NCBI GenBank assembly: GCA_020744425.1
Contig: JAGMUV010000011.1
Span: forward strand, 1,612,001-1,676,000
From: Dactylonectria macrodidyma
Lineage: Eukaryota > Ascomycota > Sordariomycetes > Hypocreales > Nectriaceae
Length of the DNA stretch: 64,000 bases
Direction: 5' to 3'
Shown one piece after another: positions 10,308 to 22,443 of this stretch (position 1 is its first letter; each line of letters starts with the position of its first letter). The position numbers were made by a program, and so were the translations under genes. The notes under the pieces were generated by a model. The model worked only from the letters and a program-made list of their open reading frames with translations, was not told the origin of the DNA and did not search any database.

Positions 10308-11116
10308 CTTGGACGAATCGTCGAGGTGGGCGTTAATCTTTTCTTTCCCAGGTATTTCGAAGCTCCGTTGTGCTCGTACAGGGCTTAAATCGAAAGACGA
10401 CGATCCCACAGACCCCTTTATATACTTTCATCCCATCTTAAAAATCTCAGCAAGCATCTCGGGCGATGTCACGTCTCCCACGTTGTACCGTCGTATAGCA
10501 CCCTGGATGGTTCATCTAGCTAGTGTGTGGGGTAAGAGAGTTTCCGGGGACGGCCCATGTCTCGTTTCGGATAGCCTCGTGGCATTAGACGGGGAAGAGG
10601 GATTCAGTCGAATGAGCAAATCGCTCATTTCGGTTTGGTCTCTTTTCTTTACGCGCATGTGTTTCCCTTTGGAGACGTTTCGGCATATGTGTCGGCGAAT
10701 ACCCCCGTCAATAGATTGCGGGTTCATTTTACTAGTTGGAATATCCCACGCGTGACTCGATTTCGGGCCATGTCCCGGGTGTAGCTCCGCGAAAGTTGAC
10801 TAGACCGGCGCTTCCTTTATATTTATCGAGAAATAGAAGAGTCATCACCTCATGTGGTGCTTAGGAGTGTGTCGAATTGTCACGGCTCTTTTTTTTTTTC
10901 CTTTCAATTTTCATTGCGGGCATCGTGGCTCGTCAATGGAAGTCTACTAACTAACCTAGTATCTAGTTCGTAGTGAGGTCCTGTCTAAATCGCGCTGCAA
11001 TGTGATCAACAGTTTGAAGATTTTCCTGGTGTACTGCATACCGCAGAAGGCTCCAATTCTTCCCATCTCCTGGTAATCCACCCAGACGAGTGAGCATGCA
11101 ATGGGATAGGCGTATG
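10308..11116. other. Upstream region of the alginate-lyase-fold gene
   Basis: No gene is seen. It holds the lyase promoter with its TATA box, a poly-T run near 10890 and the 3' flank of the FAD monooxygenase gene. Confidence 0.55.
10416..10424 (-). promoter_or_regulatory. TATA box of the alginate-lyase-fold gene
   Basis: On the minus strand this reads tatataaag, about 110 bp upstream of the ATG at 10307. Confidence 0.5.
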
Positions 11117-13557
11117 TCACCTAATAGTGGAAAGCCCAGAGATGACACCTTCTCGCCAGCTCCATAGCCCAGCCCACGTTGCTCCGGGACCAGCAATGAT
11201 TTGGCCGAGAATGACATACAACGACGCCACAAACGAATCACGTCTTGTGATGTATCCCGCCCGTCGCAAGTCCCACACGGCATACAAGTTGTAAATGGTG
11301 ATGGCGAACACAGTTAATGCAACGTCGCTTCTCATGATGGACGTAGGCACCGATAAAATTCCACCGCTCCCAAACTCTAAAACTTTCGCGGGACTCATGT
11401 TGAAATAGGAGTAAGTGTAAGCCAGCGTTGCCAGATGTGCCGTTGCTTGGGTGGCAAAGGCAAATCCGTAGGCGAACTGTAATATGGGAATATCGGCGAG
11501 AGTGTATCGATTGAGATGCGGCTTCTTGCTCTTTGTTCGAGCCAATTTGAATGCATGAGAGAACGACGTCATCAAAACTGGAAGCAGCAGAGGCACCATC
11601 CATGAACCATTTGGCCACTCGTCCAATCCCTTGTTTGCAAGCGGCGCTAGCATGGCGAATGTTGGAAAGATGTAGCCGAATGTCAGTGCAGGAACCAAAG
11701 ATTTGGCGACTTCGAGGTCGACATAGCGCCCGGCTGGTGCGTCAAACGGTAGTGAGGAAGTGAAGATGGAAAGCAGAGGTGTTGCTCGGCAAATTCCCAT
11801 AACTTGCAGACCAACTGTGTAAGGGAATGATAATGCAGATGGTGTGCCTTGGTTTCCAGCTCTAGATCCTTCGATTGTGTAGGTTAGCAAGGGCGAGATT
11901 GATTGTGACAAGAGGTATATCAACTCCAGACGCGGAAGAACGTAAGGACTCTGAGTTGAATATTGGGAGAAAGGCGACCCAGAGCTCTCTGAACGGTCCA
12001 TGTCTTGACAAATACCTCCCCAGCAAGATGATCCTGAGCGTGAACCAAGTGCTATAATAAAAAGAAAAGCCATAATCACGGTGTACAGTAGCCGAACAAA
12101 TGCCGCCTGGCTACTCTTGAACGGCCTTGCAGGAAGTTCATGATGATATGGCACCGCACGAGGTCGCGACGGAATGGGAAACTTGTCGACACGCGAACCA
12201 CCAAGAGTCCGCCCGCCCAAGATCCGCAACAAGCTGTCCTTCCCAGCCAGCGGGTCATATATGCGCCACACGATCGTAGACACAATCGGATTCTCATACG
12301 CCAGCACGGCCTGCATCTTTTCCGACGCTGAAATGGTCATCTTGGCTCGTTTGTAGCGGACACTCTGCATCTTGTGGCAGATGGCGTTGACGTCTTCTGT
12401 CGTGAGACCGTTGAGGCCGTTTGGTCGCGCGTCTCGCTTCGCTAACAAGGCGTTGGCAAACTCAGCAACGGATTCGATGGCAGCGTTAGCGCCCATGCCG
12501 CTGGCTGGGTGTGGCTTCCTTTCGTCAGCGGCGAGTCCTCGATTGTTAGGGCGGCACTCACCTTGTGTGCTGAATCTCCAATTAGCAGCAAACGATCGAA
12601 ATACCACTTCTCAAAAACTACTTGATGCAGCGGAGTCAGAGTCGACGTAATGCGCTTCGCAAAGACGTCCCCGAAAGTGAGCGTCTCCGTGATGAGCAAC
12701 GACTGGTGTTGCTTGACAAACACGGCCTCGTCTTCCTTTGTGTATCTGGGAATATCTTGTCCGTATTTTGTTTCTGGCAACTTGACAAACAGAAACCAAA
12801 ACACGCGGTCATCGGGCCCGGAGCAGACAAGAAACGTTCGTTTGTCCCCCGTCGTAAAGTTTTGCTCGTGTTGCGGCCAGCCTGCGACTTTGTGAGCAAT
12901 GCCGAAGCTACACTGGTAGTAGCACGGGACTCGGTCTTCTTCGCCAGCGGGGAAGTATCCTGGGTTAGTTTCTACCGCGATCCGCAGCATCTCGCTTCTG
13001 ACGGCGCTGTATATGCCATCGGCCCCGATGACCATCGTACCGTGGTAGATTTGGCCCTCTTGGGTTGAGACTTGGACGCCGCCGGCACCGGTTTCAATCG
13101 TCATGACCTTGTTTCGGAGAAAAATCTGGTCTTTTTGCTGTATCTTGTCATACAACACCTGCAGCAGCCATTGTCGATCGAAAAAGATAACAGGATACCC
13201 GTGTCTGAAGATGATTAGCCACGGGCGTGCTTCACACGGCTCAACTCACCGGTGTTCCAAGTGATCTAGCACATTCTCATTCACAGCAATGGGTTTGCCA
13301 TTTCTATTGCGGACAATAATCCTGTCGCTTTCTCCACCTCGCGACACTGCTCTCACGGCGTCGTAGCATCCTAGCTGGTCCAGAATGAGCAACCCGTTTG
13401 GCATCATGCCGATGCTGGCGCCCACAGGCGGTGCAATTTCGTCATGGGCCTCCAACAGAACATAATCGATATCAAATTTCTCGAGGAGGACTGCCAGAGT
13501 GAGGCCGGCAATGCCCCCTCCGGCGATGATGATCTTGAAGTCGTTGCTCGGCGCCAT
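11117..13557 (-). CDS. FAD monooxygenase fused to an eight-helix membrane domain
   Basis: Three exons (13557-13250, 13204-12562, 12514-11117) encode 782 aa. The first part is a PaxM-like flavin monooxygenase: GGGIAGLTLAVLLE binds the FAD ADP part, IGADGIYSAVR is the DG motif and LLLIGDSAHK the GD motif. Intron 2 (12515-12561) joins HK to PHPASGMGANAAIE, restoring a typical family block. About eight hydrophobic helices then run from about residue 457 to 775, starting at FVRLLYTVIMAFLFIIALGS. Such enzymes hydroxylate or epoxidise lipophilic substrates, often in terpenoid or polyketide pathways; the membrane part may anchor it or act as a cyclase-like partner (inference). I start at MAPSNDFK; an in-frame extension upstream lacks family sequence. 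No polyketide synthase or terpene synthase is visible here. Confidence 0.85.
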
Positions 13558-14182
13558 GATGAGAAGCGAGGAAGCAACACAGGGGTTGTTCCAGGCTGTC
13601 CGTTGAGAGAACGACAGGACACTAACAAGCGAGAGATATGGAACTTGGCAGTAACAAGAAAAGTTGTTTGTTGCTTTCCAATACCTTGGGATTGTATTCG
13701 TCAGACTCTCCAACCCAACAAGACTTCAAACCCCGTCAGGCAGTGGGTCGGTCTAAGATCTTACCGCAGTAGCAGGCCACTGATAACGTCGTTTTACAGG
13801 CCAACCAGGGGGGCAAGCCGTTCATCTAGACAGGCCGCCAGGAACTAACCGAGCTTGCGTGACAGGGTTTTGTCCCTTTGATGCGCAATTCAGCATCGGT
13901 ATCTGTCAATACAGCGGAGTTAACTGCGGATATAAATCCGTTGAGCAATTTTCCCAACATTCTTACACACGCTAGTTTCAAATTCAACAGATACCAGTAG
14001 GAAGTCACTTAGTAAGACTCTGCGGGTAAACGGAAACAGTAGAGATCCGAGTGTTTGTAGGTGATAACAATTATTAAGCTAACCTCTAAGATACAATTCC
14101 AACCAGTCTATACGCTTGCACAACTCCTCTAAATCATGGCATTGAAATGCCCCATGTACAAATGAACTTTCCATCTATGCTC
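13558..14182. other. Promoter region of the FAD monooxygenase
   Basis: No gene is seen. It combines the monooxygenase upstream region and the 3' flank of the PDR transporter, which is on the same strand. Confidence 0.5.
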
Positions 14183-17100
14183 TCAAGCCTTCTTCTTCTT
14201 TCCGAAAGCCTTAAAATTCCACGTCTTGACCCGGAAGAGGTAGTAAGTGACGACGGCAATAAAAATATTAAACAAAATAAAGGCCCACATGATTCCGAAG
14301 TTGCGAAATCGTTCACTGTAGAAAATTTTGCTGCCAGCAAGATACTGGTCTGCAACCGTTAGGGAGCAGTATCGGCACTGCTCGGTAGCGTCGGGGTTCT
14401 GCAGCAAGCCAGAAGCCTCGCTTAAGAAATCAGACAGGTATTCGCCACACGTCTGGTTCTGCGGCGGGTCGAAGACGGACGTCTCGTCGACGGAGCACTC
14501 AACCGTCCTGCCGTGCAGCAGAGTCGAGACGATGCCGCCGACCCAGTAGGTGAAGGGGGATACACGATACATGAAGATCCAGAAACCAGGGAGAGCGCTG
14601 GGGGCTTGCAAAACACCGCAAAAGGTCAAGCTCATGAGAACCAGGAGCGTGACGATTCCAGAGGCCGTTTGCGCGTCGGGAAGTGCGGCGATGGTCATTT
14701 GCGCAAACGAGCTTGCGTAGAGGAAGAGTTGAATCGCGAAGAGCAGCACCAAGCCTTGACGATCAGAGCTCTGGACTCCGACGACGGGGTAGACAAGACA
14801 CGCGTAGATGATGATACCAGTGATGATCTGGTAGGGGATCTCGACGCAGACGGTGGCGATGATGAATGCTCTCCACGAGTATGCTTTGCTAGGCCGCTCG
14901 CGGACTTCGTAGAGGGCGCGCTGCGAGATGAAGTAAGGTTGAATCTGTGATGGAGGTTAGAATACGGCGACAGATAATACGTGGCGGATGTGCATACCTG
15001 TTGGACGAGAGTCGAAAAGATGGTGATGACCATGAAGACGGCAAAGATGACATTTTGCATGCCTGCCAACGTGCCCTTGGTATCGAAGAACGAGAACCCG
15101 ATAAACAAACCAGCCGCAAGACCCAGCATGAACTTGGAAAACACATAGCTAGGTGTCCTCCAATACTGCTGAAAGGCGCGCGTCGTCACGGCTTTGACCT
15201 GCACACCAAAAGGCATAGCAAACTCAGACTGCTCGCCGGGCTCTTCATGCTCCGCGTTAGCCCTATCGATGTGGATCTGCTCAATATGCTGCATGACGCC
15301 TTGTCGCTCCGGGCTAGCCAGCCAGATACTATGCCAGTCCTGGCCGCTAGAGCTCGTGCCTTGGTTGACTACGTCGAGCATGTACTCGGCTGGGTTCTCT
15401 TCCTCGTCGCAGTGGCGAGCGCCGTTGAGTTCAAAGTAGTCGAGAAGGGTGCGCGAGTTGGGCCCGATGTCGCCAAAGTAGACCGTCTTGCCACCTGCGG
15501 CGAGGAAAAGCAGGCGGTCGAATTTCTGGAACAGGATGGCGCTGGGCTGGTGAACTGTGCAGAGGACGGCTTGACCTGCGTCGGCGAGCTTGCGGAGAAA
15601 GGCGCAGATGGCCCAGGAACTCTGTGAATCCAGGCCGCTGGTCGGTTCATCAAGGAAGATTAGTAGCTTAGGGCGGGCGGCGAGCTCGACTCCGATGGTA
15701 AGCAACTTGCGCTGCTCGATGTTGAGGCCTTCACCAGGAATTCCAACGACGGCGTCGGCAAAGTCGCGCATGTTCAGCATGTCGATGACTTCTTCGACAA
15801 ATGCGTACTTGTCTTCCTTGCTGACCGTCGCTGGTTGACGGAGCATAGCGCTGAATCGTAGGCTCTCGCGGACAGTGGCAGTTTCGAGGTGGAGATCTAT
15901 CAAGGAGTTAGTGAGTGAAGTTGAGAATAGTTGCGAACAGGATGTGTGTCAGGCATACCTTGTTGCTGAACATAGCCAGTCTTGCGCTGGAAACTGGCAT
16001 TCAATGGCTTTCCGTTGACAAACATGTCTCCCGTGATGACGCCCGTCGTAGTCCGCTGAGCCAAAACATCAAGAAGCGTCGTCTTGCCAGCGCCACTCAC
16101 TCCCATAAGAGCAGTCAGTGTTCCAGGCTTCACCCATCCAGAGACATTGTTCAGCAAAGTGCGCTGCGTTCCCTTGATGTCGACATCGTACTTGACGTCC
16201 CTCCAGGTGAAAATGTCACTCTGGGTCGAGTTCAGCGCGGACGTGGAGTTATCGTTGGTCTCGCGAGAAGCATCGGGCAGCGTGTCCTTGACGCCGTTCT
16301 TGAGATGGTTCGGGGCAGCACCGCGTCGAAAGACCAGCACCTCTGCGACGCTGCTCGTCTTTGAGTTCACCTCGGTGGCGACAAAGTAAACAATCATGAA
16401 GAAAAAGAGAAAAGCCAGCAGGATGCCAAAGTTGCGCCAAAGGTGCGAGTGGTAGTACTCGTAGTTGGTCTCGATGAAGTCGTCGCCCGAAACCCATCGT
16501 TGGCCAGCCACTGCGCCGACAGTCGAACAGATCCACGAGTCGCCGACCAGAGGCGAGTACGGAGGCACAAACGTCGCGCAGTCGTATTTCTGCCCGTGGA
16601 ACTCGTTGGCGATGAGGATCTCAAAGGCGTAGTAGATCGGGTTAATCCAGCGGATCCAGCTGAACCAGTCATGCATCTGCGGCACGCGGATCATGAAGCC
16701 CGCGTACATGACGAGTGCGAGAACCATGACTCCCGCGAGCGTCATGGCGCTCGACACAGTCTTTGTGACGGCTGCGAGGGTTCGGAAGATGGCGCTCATG
16801 ACAAAGGTCGCGACATAGGTGACGAGGAAGTAGATGAAGAAGGCGCCCGCGTCTCGACGTAGGCCTGACAGGAAGTACAGAATGATGTTGAAGACGGTGG
16901 CTGTGACGAACTTGATTGGTATGTCAGCGACGATACCTGCGATGGCTTCGGCGGCTGGGTGGTAGAAGGCGTATGAGGCGTGTTTTTCCACAATGGGTCG
17001 TTGCGAGTACAGGCTGTTGATTTCAGAAATGGCGGTGAGAGCGTTGAGCAAGACGGCCTGGAAAAGAACTGATCCTTTAGAGTAGAAGCCGTCCGTGGTG

Positions 17101-18880
17101 TTGGGCGTGCCGTAAAAGACGGATCCAATGATAAGGGCTAAAACAGCGTTGATGAAAGCAGATGTGGCCGTGGCAGATAAATCGTTCCAGATCCTCTGGT
17201 ACGCCCGTCGCGTCGTCAGTCTGACTTGCATCGCCATGCTGATCATATACGGCGACTCAGGACGAACATGCTTCGCCTGCGAGAGATTCTTGCCCTGCCG
17301 CATCTCGTTGACGTGCAGGCCGTTGGCATCAACGGGGAACTCTTCCTCGTACTGCTGCACCTCCCTCTGGAGCGCTTCGTGCTCAGGCGACTGCAGCCAG
17401 TACTGCTCAAAGTCTTCAGCAGTCCGAGGCACTCTATTCTCCATGCCTTCGCGCGGGACGCGTTCCTGCGGGTTGGTGACGGAGGTGAGGAAGTCACCCG
17501 TTGTCTGGCGCTGCGGGCACATCCAGCCCATCTTCTCAAAGTAGGGCCTAGCGGCTTGCGCTGGGCCGAAGTAGATCTGGCGGCCTTCATAGAGGACGAC
17601 GGTCTTGTCGAAGAGGTCGTAGATGGCCTGACTGGCCTGGTAGATGGCGACGGCGTGCGTGCTGCCGCCGAGGTTGGCGGCTACGCGGAGGGATTGGACG
17701 AATTTGAAGGCGGTGGCTGAGTCAAGGCCTCGGGTGCTGTTCCAGTTAGTCTGGGCTCTCTTTCAAAATGAGTAGATTGTGGGTTGTTTACCTGTTATCC
17801 CACGCGGCCAAAGGGGATCCAGACAGCATCATCTCCGCGATGCTCACACGCTTCCGCTCACCGCCAGAGACGCCGCGGATAAAGTCATTGCCAACCTTTG
17901 TGTTATAAGTATGACTAAGGCCACAGACTGCCATTACAATCTTGGCCGTCTGCGTCTGAAACTCGGCGCGGGATAGGTCTTGGATTCGGTTCGACGGCGT
18001 TCGAGCGGCCGCGGCAAACTCGAGCGTCTGGCCGACGGTGAGATGGGGGAAGTGCTTGTCGACCTGTGCTCTGTCAGCTTTGGATCTCGGGTATGTTTGG
18101 ATCACGCCTTACCTCTTGGTTGTATGTGGTCTCGCCCTTGAATTCCTTCATCATCTCCTTTTGGGGAATTCCGTTGTAATGAATCCGGGATTGGTCTCCC
18201 AAATCTAGTCCCTCAAGCTGCCCCGTCATGGTCTTGAGCAACGTACTGCACCCTGAACCAGGGCGACCCAAGACAATCAAAAGCTCACCACTCCTCACAA
18301 TACCGTCCGACTTGTGCAAGATAGCCTTGGGCTCCTTCTTGCCAAAGCTAAAGTGCTCGCCAAGCCGCAACGGCGCCTGTAGAAACGAGCCGACCGTCTG
18401 CTGGACCTGCATGGCGTCGCCGGTGCCCGAGACAGCGAGATTTTGATAGGCGACGCCAGCGCGCTTAAGCGAAATGCCTTCTTTCTGCAGCTCGTTGACG
18501 ACGCTCCGCAGCCACTTCTCCAAGTCGAACTGCTTGCTCTCCGGGTCGAGGGCCAGGTCGACGAGGCCGACGGTGCTGTCAGATTCGGGGATGGCATGAG
18601 CAATAGAGGCGCGGCGGCGCTGCGACATGGCCGTGGCAATGCGCCGCAGCTCCATGCGCTCGTCTTCGTCGAGCATGATGCTCATGTTGCGATTAGAGAT
18701 GGTGCGGTTGTCCATCTCGACTGTGTCGTCTTGGGAGTCTGATGACGATGACTGTGAGTGTATCGAGTCGGCTGTAGAGCCGTCCACCGCACCGGAAGTA
18801 GGCATCATAGCCTCTGGGTGGGTTTCGGCTGAAGAGTGTTGTTGTTGCAACATGAGATTAGAATTATGTTGTTGCAACAT
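14183..18880 (-). CDS. Full-size PDR/ABCG drug-efflux transporter
   Basis: Five exons (18880-18113, 18063-17792, 17736-15959, 15896-14998, 14944-14183) give 1,492 aa, normal for fungal PDR pumps in the plasma membrane. The order is NBD-TMD-NBD-TMD. NBD1 has the PDR-type Walker A with Cys for Lys ([13 protein letters not shown]) and the signature [13 protein letters not shown]2 has a canonical Walker A ([12 protein letters not shown]), Walker B ([13 protein letters not shown]) and the degenerate signature LNIEQRK. Each half is followed by a six-helix membrane domain. It would export lipophilic toxins or metabolites by ATP hydrolysis. The first ATG is at 18880; a GTG lies ten codons upstream in frame, and later ATGs at 18853 and 18808 are also possible. 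Its place beside the monooxygenase suggests, but does not prove, a shared metabolite. Confidence 0.93.
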
Positions 18881-18910
18881 GGAATAGATAGAATGTTGTT
18901 GCTGCAACAC
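18838..18910 (-). repeat. Three imperfect tandem repeats around the PDR start codons
   Basis: Units of about 27-30 bp, each holding a near-palindrome like tgttgttgcaacatg, repeat three times. In the coding frame each encodes Met-Leu-Gln-Gln(-Gln)-His, so the repeat supplies successive possible starts (ATG 18880, ATG 18853). In the outermost copy the ATG has become GTG. Confidence 0.6.
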
Positions 18911-20407
18911 GGGGTGATTCCCCAGGAATGATGTTAAGATGGGTACTGGTAGATTATGTCAATCAGACAGAGGATGGTAGGAATTGGTGGTGTTGAGAAA
19001 TTGACCCAAGATGCAAACCCTCATTGTCTTTATACTCTAGATCCCATATCAACAGCACAGCCCTATGCCATCATACTACTAGCCCATCAACACGTATCCT
19101 AGATCCCCTTCCCGGTGGAACGGGCCTCTCAAGGTCATGACAACCCCGGCGACGGGCTCCTCAACGGGTCCGACAACTACCGACCCAGACGGCGGCTCAG
19201 TGCTTCCCCAAAGTCCCTGAACTTCCAGGATACCCCTTATTAGTGTGCTATAAACGGTCTAGCCTTCACTGATTTGACTCTGGAGCTGACGTCGCTCGGG
19301 CTTTTGTCCACTGAAGAACTGCGGCTAGACTATGATGGAAGAAGTAAGGTGGGTGCGCCCTGACCCATCGCTCTGTCCAGATTGCTGACCCTTGCCACCA
19401 GATTCAGAGGCAGCAGTTTCTACAGGTCGCAGTTTGGGAGGCGGCATTTCGGAGTTTTGACCTCCCCGACGGATTGTTGGCAGCGTTTTCGACGCCTTGA
19501 TGGGGTGGCGACGTCATAATTTTCGGATTCGTCGGATTATTCACGTCTTCATCCTGTCAGCACTGCCATATTTATTGCTGCTAATGCACGTTAAGGCTGG
19601 ATGGTGCACTCGCGGGGAGTTTTGCAGCACCGATGATGACGCAGAATAAAGTGTCGGGGTCTGTGAGTACCCGACCACTCTTCTATCCATGGCCTTTCCA
19701 TGCAATACATACTATCTCCGAACTAAACAATGATCAAAGTAAACAAGCCGTGAGAAAACTTTAAGAATTCCTATTACGGCAATTTTAGTTAATACTCCAT
19801 TACTGTAACAATGTAGTCCATTGTTGGTTATAAAGTCTCATGGAGCAATTCATATCCTGGGCCACCAGTCAATTGTCGCTGGTTACCCTAAACCTTTGAT
19901 CGACGCACATCAAAACTCCGCAATGTTCTAGACCTTGAGGGCAGGACAGCTCAGACTGTATCAAAACCCACTAGACGAAGATCATCATTTGCACAATGCA
20001 CTCGGACCACGGAGTTAATTACGACCGACATGCGGCGGCGTGTTGAAGCATCCCGTCAGTTCGCTCCGCGAAGATGCCGCTGACTAAGCGGAGATTCGCT
20101 GCCGCGATTGCATGTCGTCATCTCAAATACGAGACTTTGACGAATTGACAAAGTCCGAGCCAAAGGATCCAAGCGTGAACTCTCAATCGCAAGGACTATC
20201 CAAGCGTAAAGAGTAGGCGAAAACGCCCATGAGTCAATTCAAGACGGATTGATGAAAGTAAGCATGCCTCACGACGAGCACGGTACAAAAGAAGCCACTG
20301 GTAATCTGCGAACAAGGTAATTGTCAGGGTCCCTGCGTTCATCTGGTATCATTTTTCCCTGCAGATCGTGCGCTTTGTCTTTGAACCTGAACAAAGAAAT
20401 TTGTCTA
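18881..20407. other. PDR promoter and MFS 3' flank
   Basis: No gene is seen in these 1.5 kb. The part near 18,900-19,700 should contain the PDR promoter. Several CGG/CCG triplets near 19,140-19,200 could suit a Zn2Cys6 regulator, but I found no clear paired site. Confidence 0.45.
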
Positions 20408-22007
20408 TTAAACCTTTGCAAAAAGTCGCTGGTTCGTACGGAAACGCATGAAAGCAACTAACCCTGTCGCTCCAAGCGCGAGTGCACCCGCGTAAAACAT
20501 GGCTGGACGGTACGCTTGAAGACCAGAGTCGGCTCCTCCATACGACTCGAGCAGGTAGCCTGCGATTGGAGCGCCCTGAGTCGGGAAAGTCAGAGTTGAG
20601 CAAGGAGAACATGAGCCACGATGTTGCACTCACCATCAGGTATCCTCCCACCCAGCCGGTAACAATCATGCCCATGGCAATCGACACTCTAGCAGACCCA
20701 AACGTGTTGCTGACAACTGTAGGCATGGTAGCGAAAAACCCGCCGTTCGAAGCCCCATTCACCACGACAAAGACTGCCAGCGGAGCCAACGAAGTCGACG
20801 CCGGCCACAGAGTAAGCATGCTAATCGCGGTAAGCATGAGCGAGCCCATGAGCGTGTTGAGAGGCCCGAAGACGTCGCAGAAATGGCCGCAGATGATGCG
20901 ACCGACGGCCGATGAGAAGTTGAATGCTGCAAGAAGACCGGCGCCGGTGCTAGATGACAGTCCCATGGAACGGCTATACAAAGGGATGAAGAATGGCGGG
21001 ACAAAGAGTGGGAACGTTCCTATGGCGCCGACAGCGAATATGAGAGCGAACCCCGGGTCTTTGAAGAGGCGCCTATCATCGTCAGCATGAGTCTCGACTC
21101 TTGAGAGAATTATGACCGAGGAAAGCAGGAACTCTCACCATTCGATGAACCCAGCCGTCCGAATGGGCGTTCGCTCTTGTACGAACCAAGCTGCCGGAAG
21201 TCCAGTCACGAGTGTTGCGATGCCGAGAATTCGGTATGTCCAGGCTGGACCAAATCTCAAGATGAGGGCGTCGAGGCTGTAACTGGTGACAGCACCGCCG
21301 AGACCGCCTCCTGCAAAGACGATGCCATTTGCGAGGCCGCGCTTGCGATTAAAGTATTGAGCTGGTGTGACCGAGACCGTCTGTTGAGGGATGTTAGGGT
21401 TCCTGTAGGACAACGTCTGAATGGTTGAGATCTTACCATGAAGCACAAGCTGGGCGGACATGGTCAGTATGAAGCCATGCATAAGACAAAGTTGACAAGA
21501 GGCCTACCTCAATCCTAAGCCGAGCAGAATGCCACTGGTAAAGAACAAACCCGCGACATTTCTCACAGCAAAGCTGCTCGTAATAGCCGACAGCCCGAGA
21601 AACGACACGCCCAGCAGAGCAGTGCGCTGCGATCCCATCCATCGAATAACGCGCGCATTCACAATCGCCAGAGCACTAATGAGCGCAGCCGAAAGCGAGC
21701 CAACAAAGGCCAGCGTCGATGGCGCCGCGATGTCCTCAGCGACTAATGCGTCCTGGATGATCCCCCAGCTGTAGCTCGTGCCGACGAACCACCAGGAGAC
21801 GATTGCGCACGCCGCGATGACGATCCAGCCTTTGCCGCCATCTGGCACGTCATTATCGGCGACGCGGGATGCTTCGAGGACAGGGTCAATGGCAGAGTTG
21901 GAGTGGGTTGAAGATAATGATGGGTGGGCTGCTTCGCGCTGTGTGATGTGGCTATTGATTGGGAGCTGTTGCTCGAGCCGGATTGATGTTGTCACGGACG
22001 AGGCCAT
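20408..22007 (-). CDS. MFS transporter, monocarboxylate-porter type
   Basis: Five exons (22007-21508, 21449-21437, 21380-21139, 21072-20634, 20575-20408) give 453 aa with about 12 helices. After a hydrophilic N-terminus of about 55 residues comes the MCT motif PDGGKGW, then ACAIVSWWFVGTSYSWGII. The 13-nt second exon encodes LCFM (with a split Ser before it) and restores GLGLSLCFMTVSVTPAQYFNRKRGLA, as expected before the QYF-KRR-LA block of the family. The last intron (20576-20633) joins GGYLM to GAPIAGYLLE. Fungal members move monocarboxylates, riboflavin or unknown metabolites at the plasma membrane; the substrate cannot be read from sequence. Confidence 0.88.
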
Positions 22008-22443
22008 TTGGTGTATTTGCGTTACTGGATTACTTCAACTCCTTCAGTGTACACAGCAGAGGTTTCGGTGCGAAATTGGTCCTGCATATAAGAACTAAAC
22101 GTGGTCAAAAGACGCGTGTGTCACCCGATGTCTAGATGATGTCAGCATCTCCGCTCAAAGGGCGAGATTGACATGGCACTTGAACTAACCCGGCAGCTCG
22201 GGTGGAATAGCATGAAAAAGAACAAAATAGATCAAATCGAGCAGGGAACATAATCTTGATTGAATTTTAGCCTATATTTAAAACAAAACTCGCGAAACTT
22301 CTTTTCCTCCGCCTCAGACAGAATCTATAGGCCCATCCAAAGCACAATCTACAAGCAGTCAAGCATCCTAGGTAATGGCGTATTGGGGACAGGCACTGGT
22401 AACGGAATCAGCTACTAGTCTACTACATGCAACGGTCTTGCAA
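22008..22443. other. MFS promoter and orphan-gene 3' flank
   Basis: No gene is seen in these 436 bp, between the MFS start and the 3' end of the orphan gene. Confidence 0.5.

Noticed and set aside
14947..15627. 226-codon plus-strand ORF
   Set aside because: It is the antisense shadow of the PDR transporter's second half.
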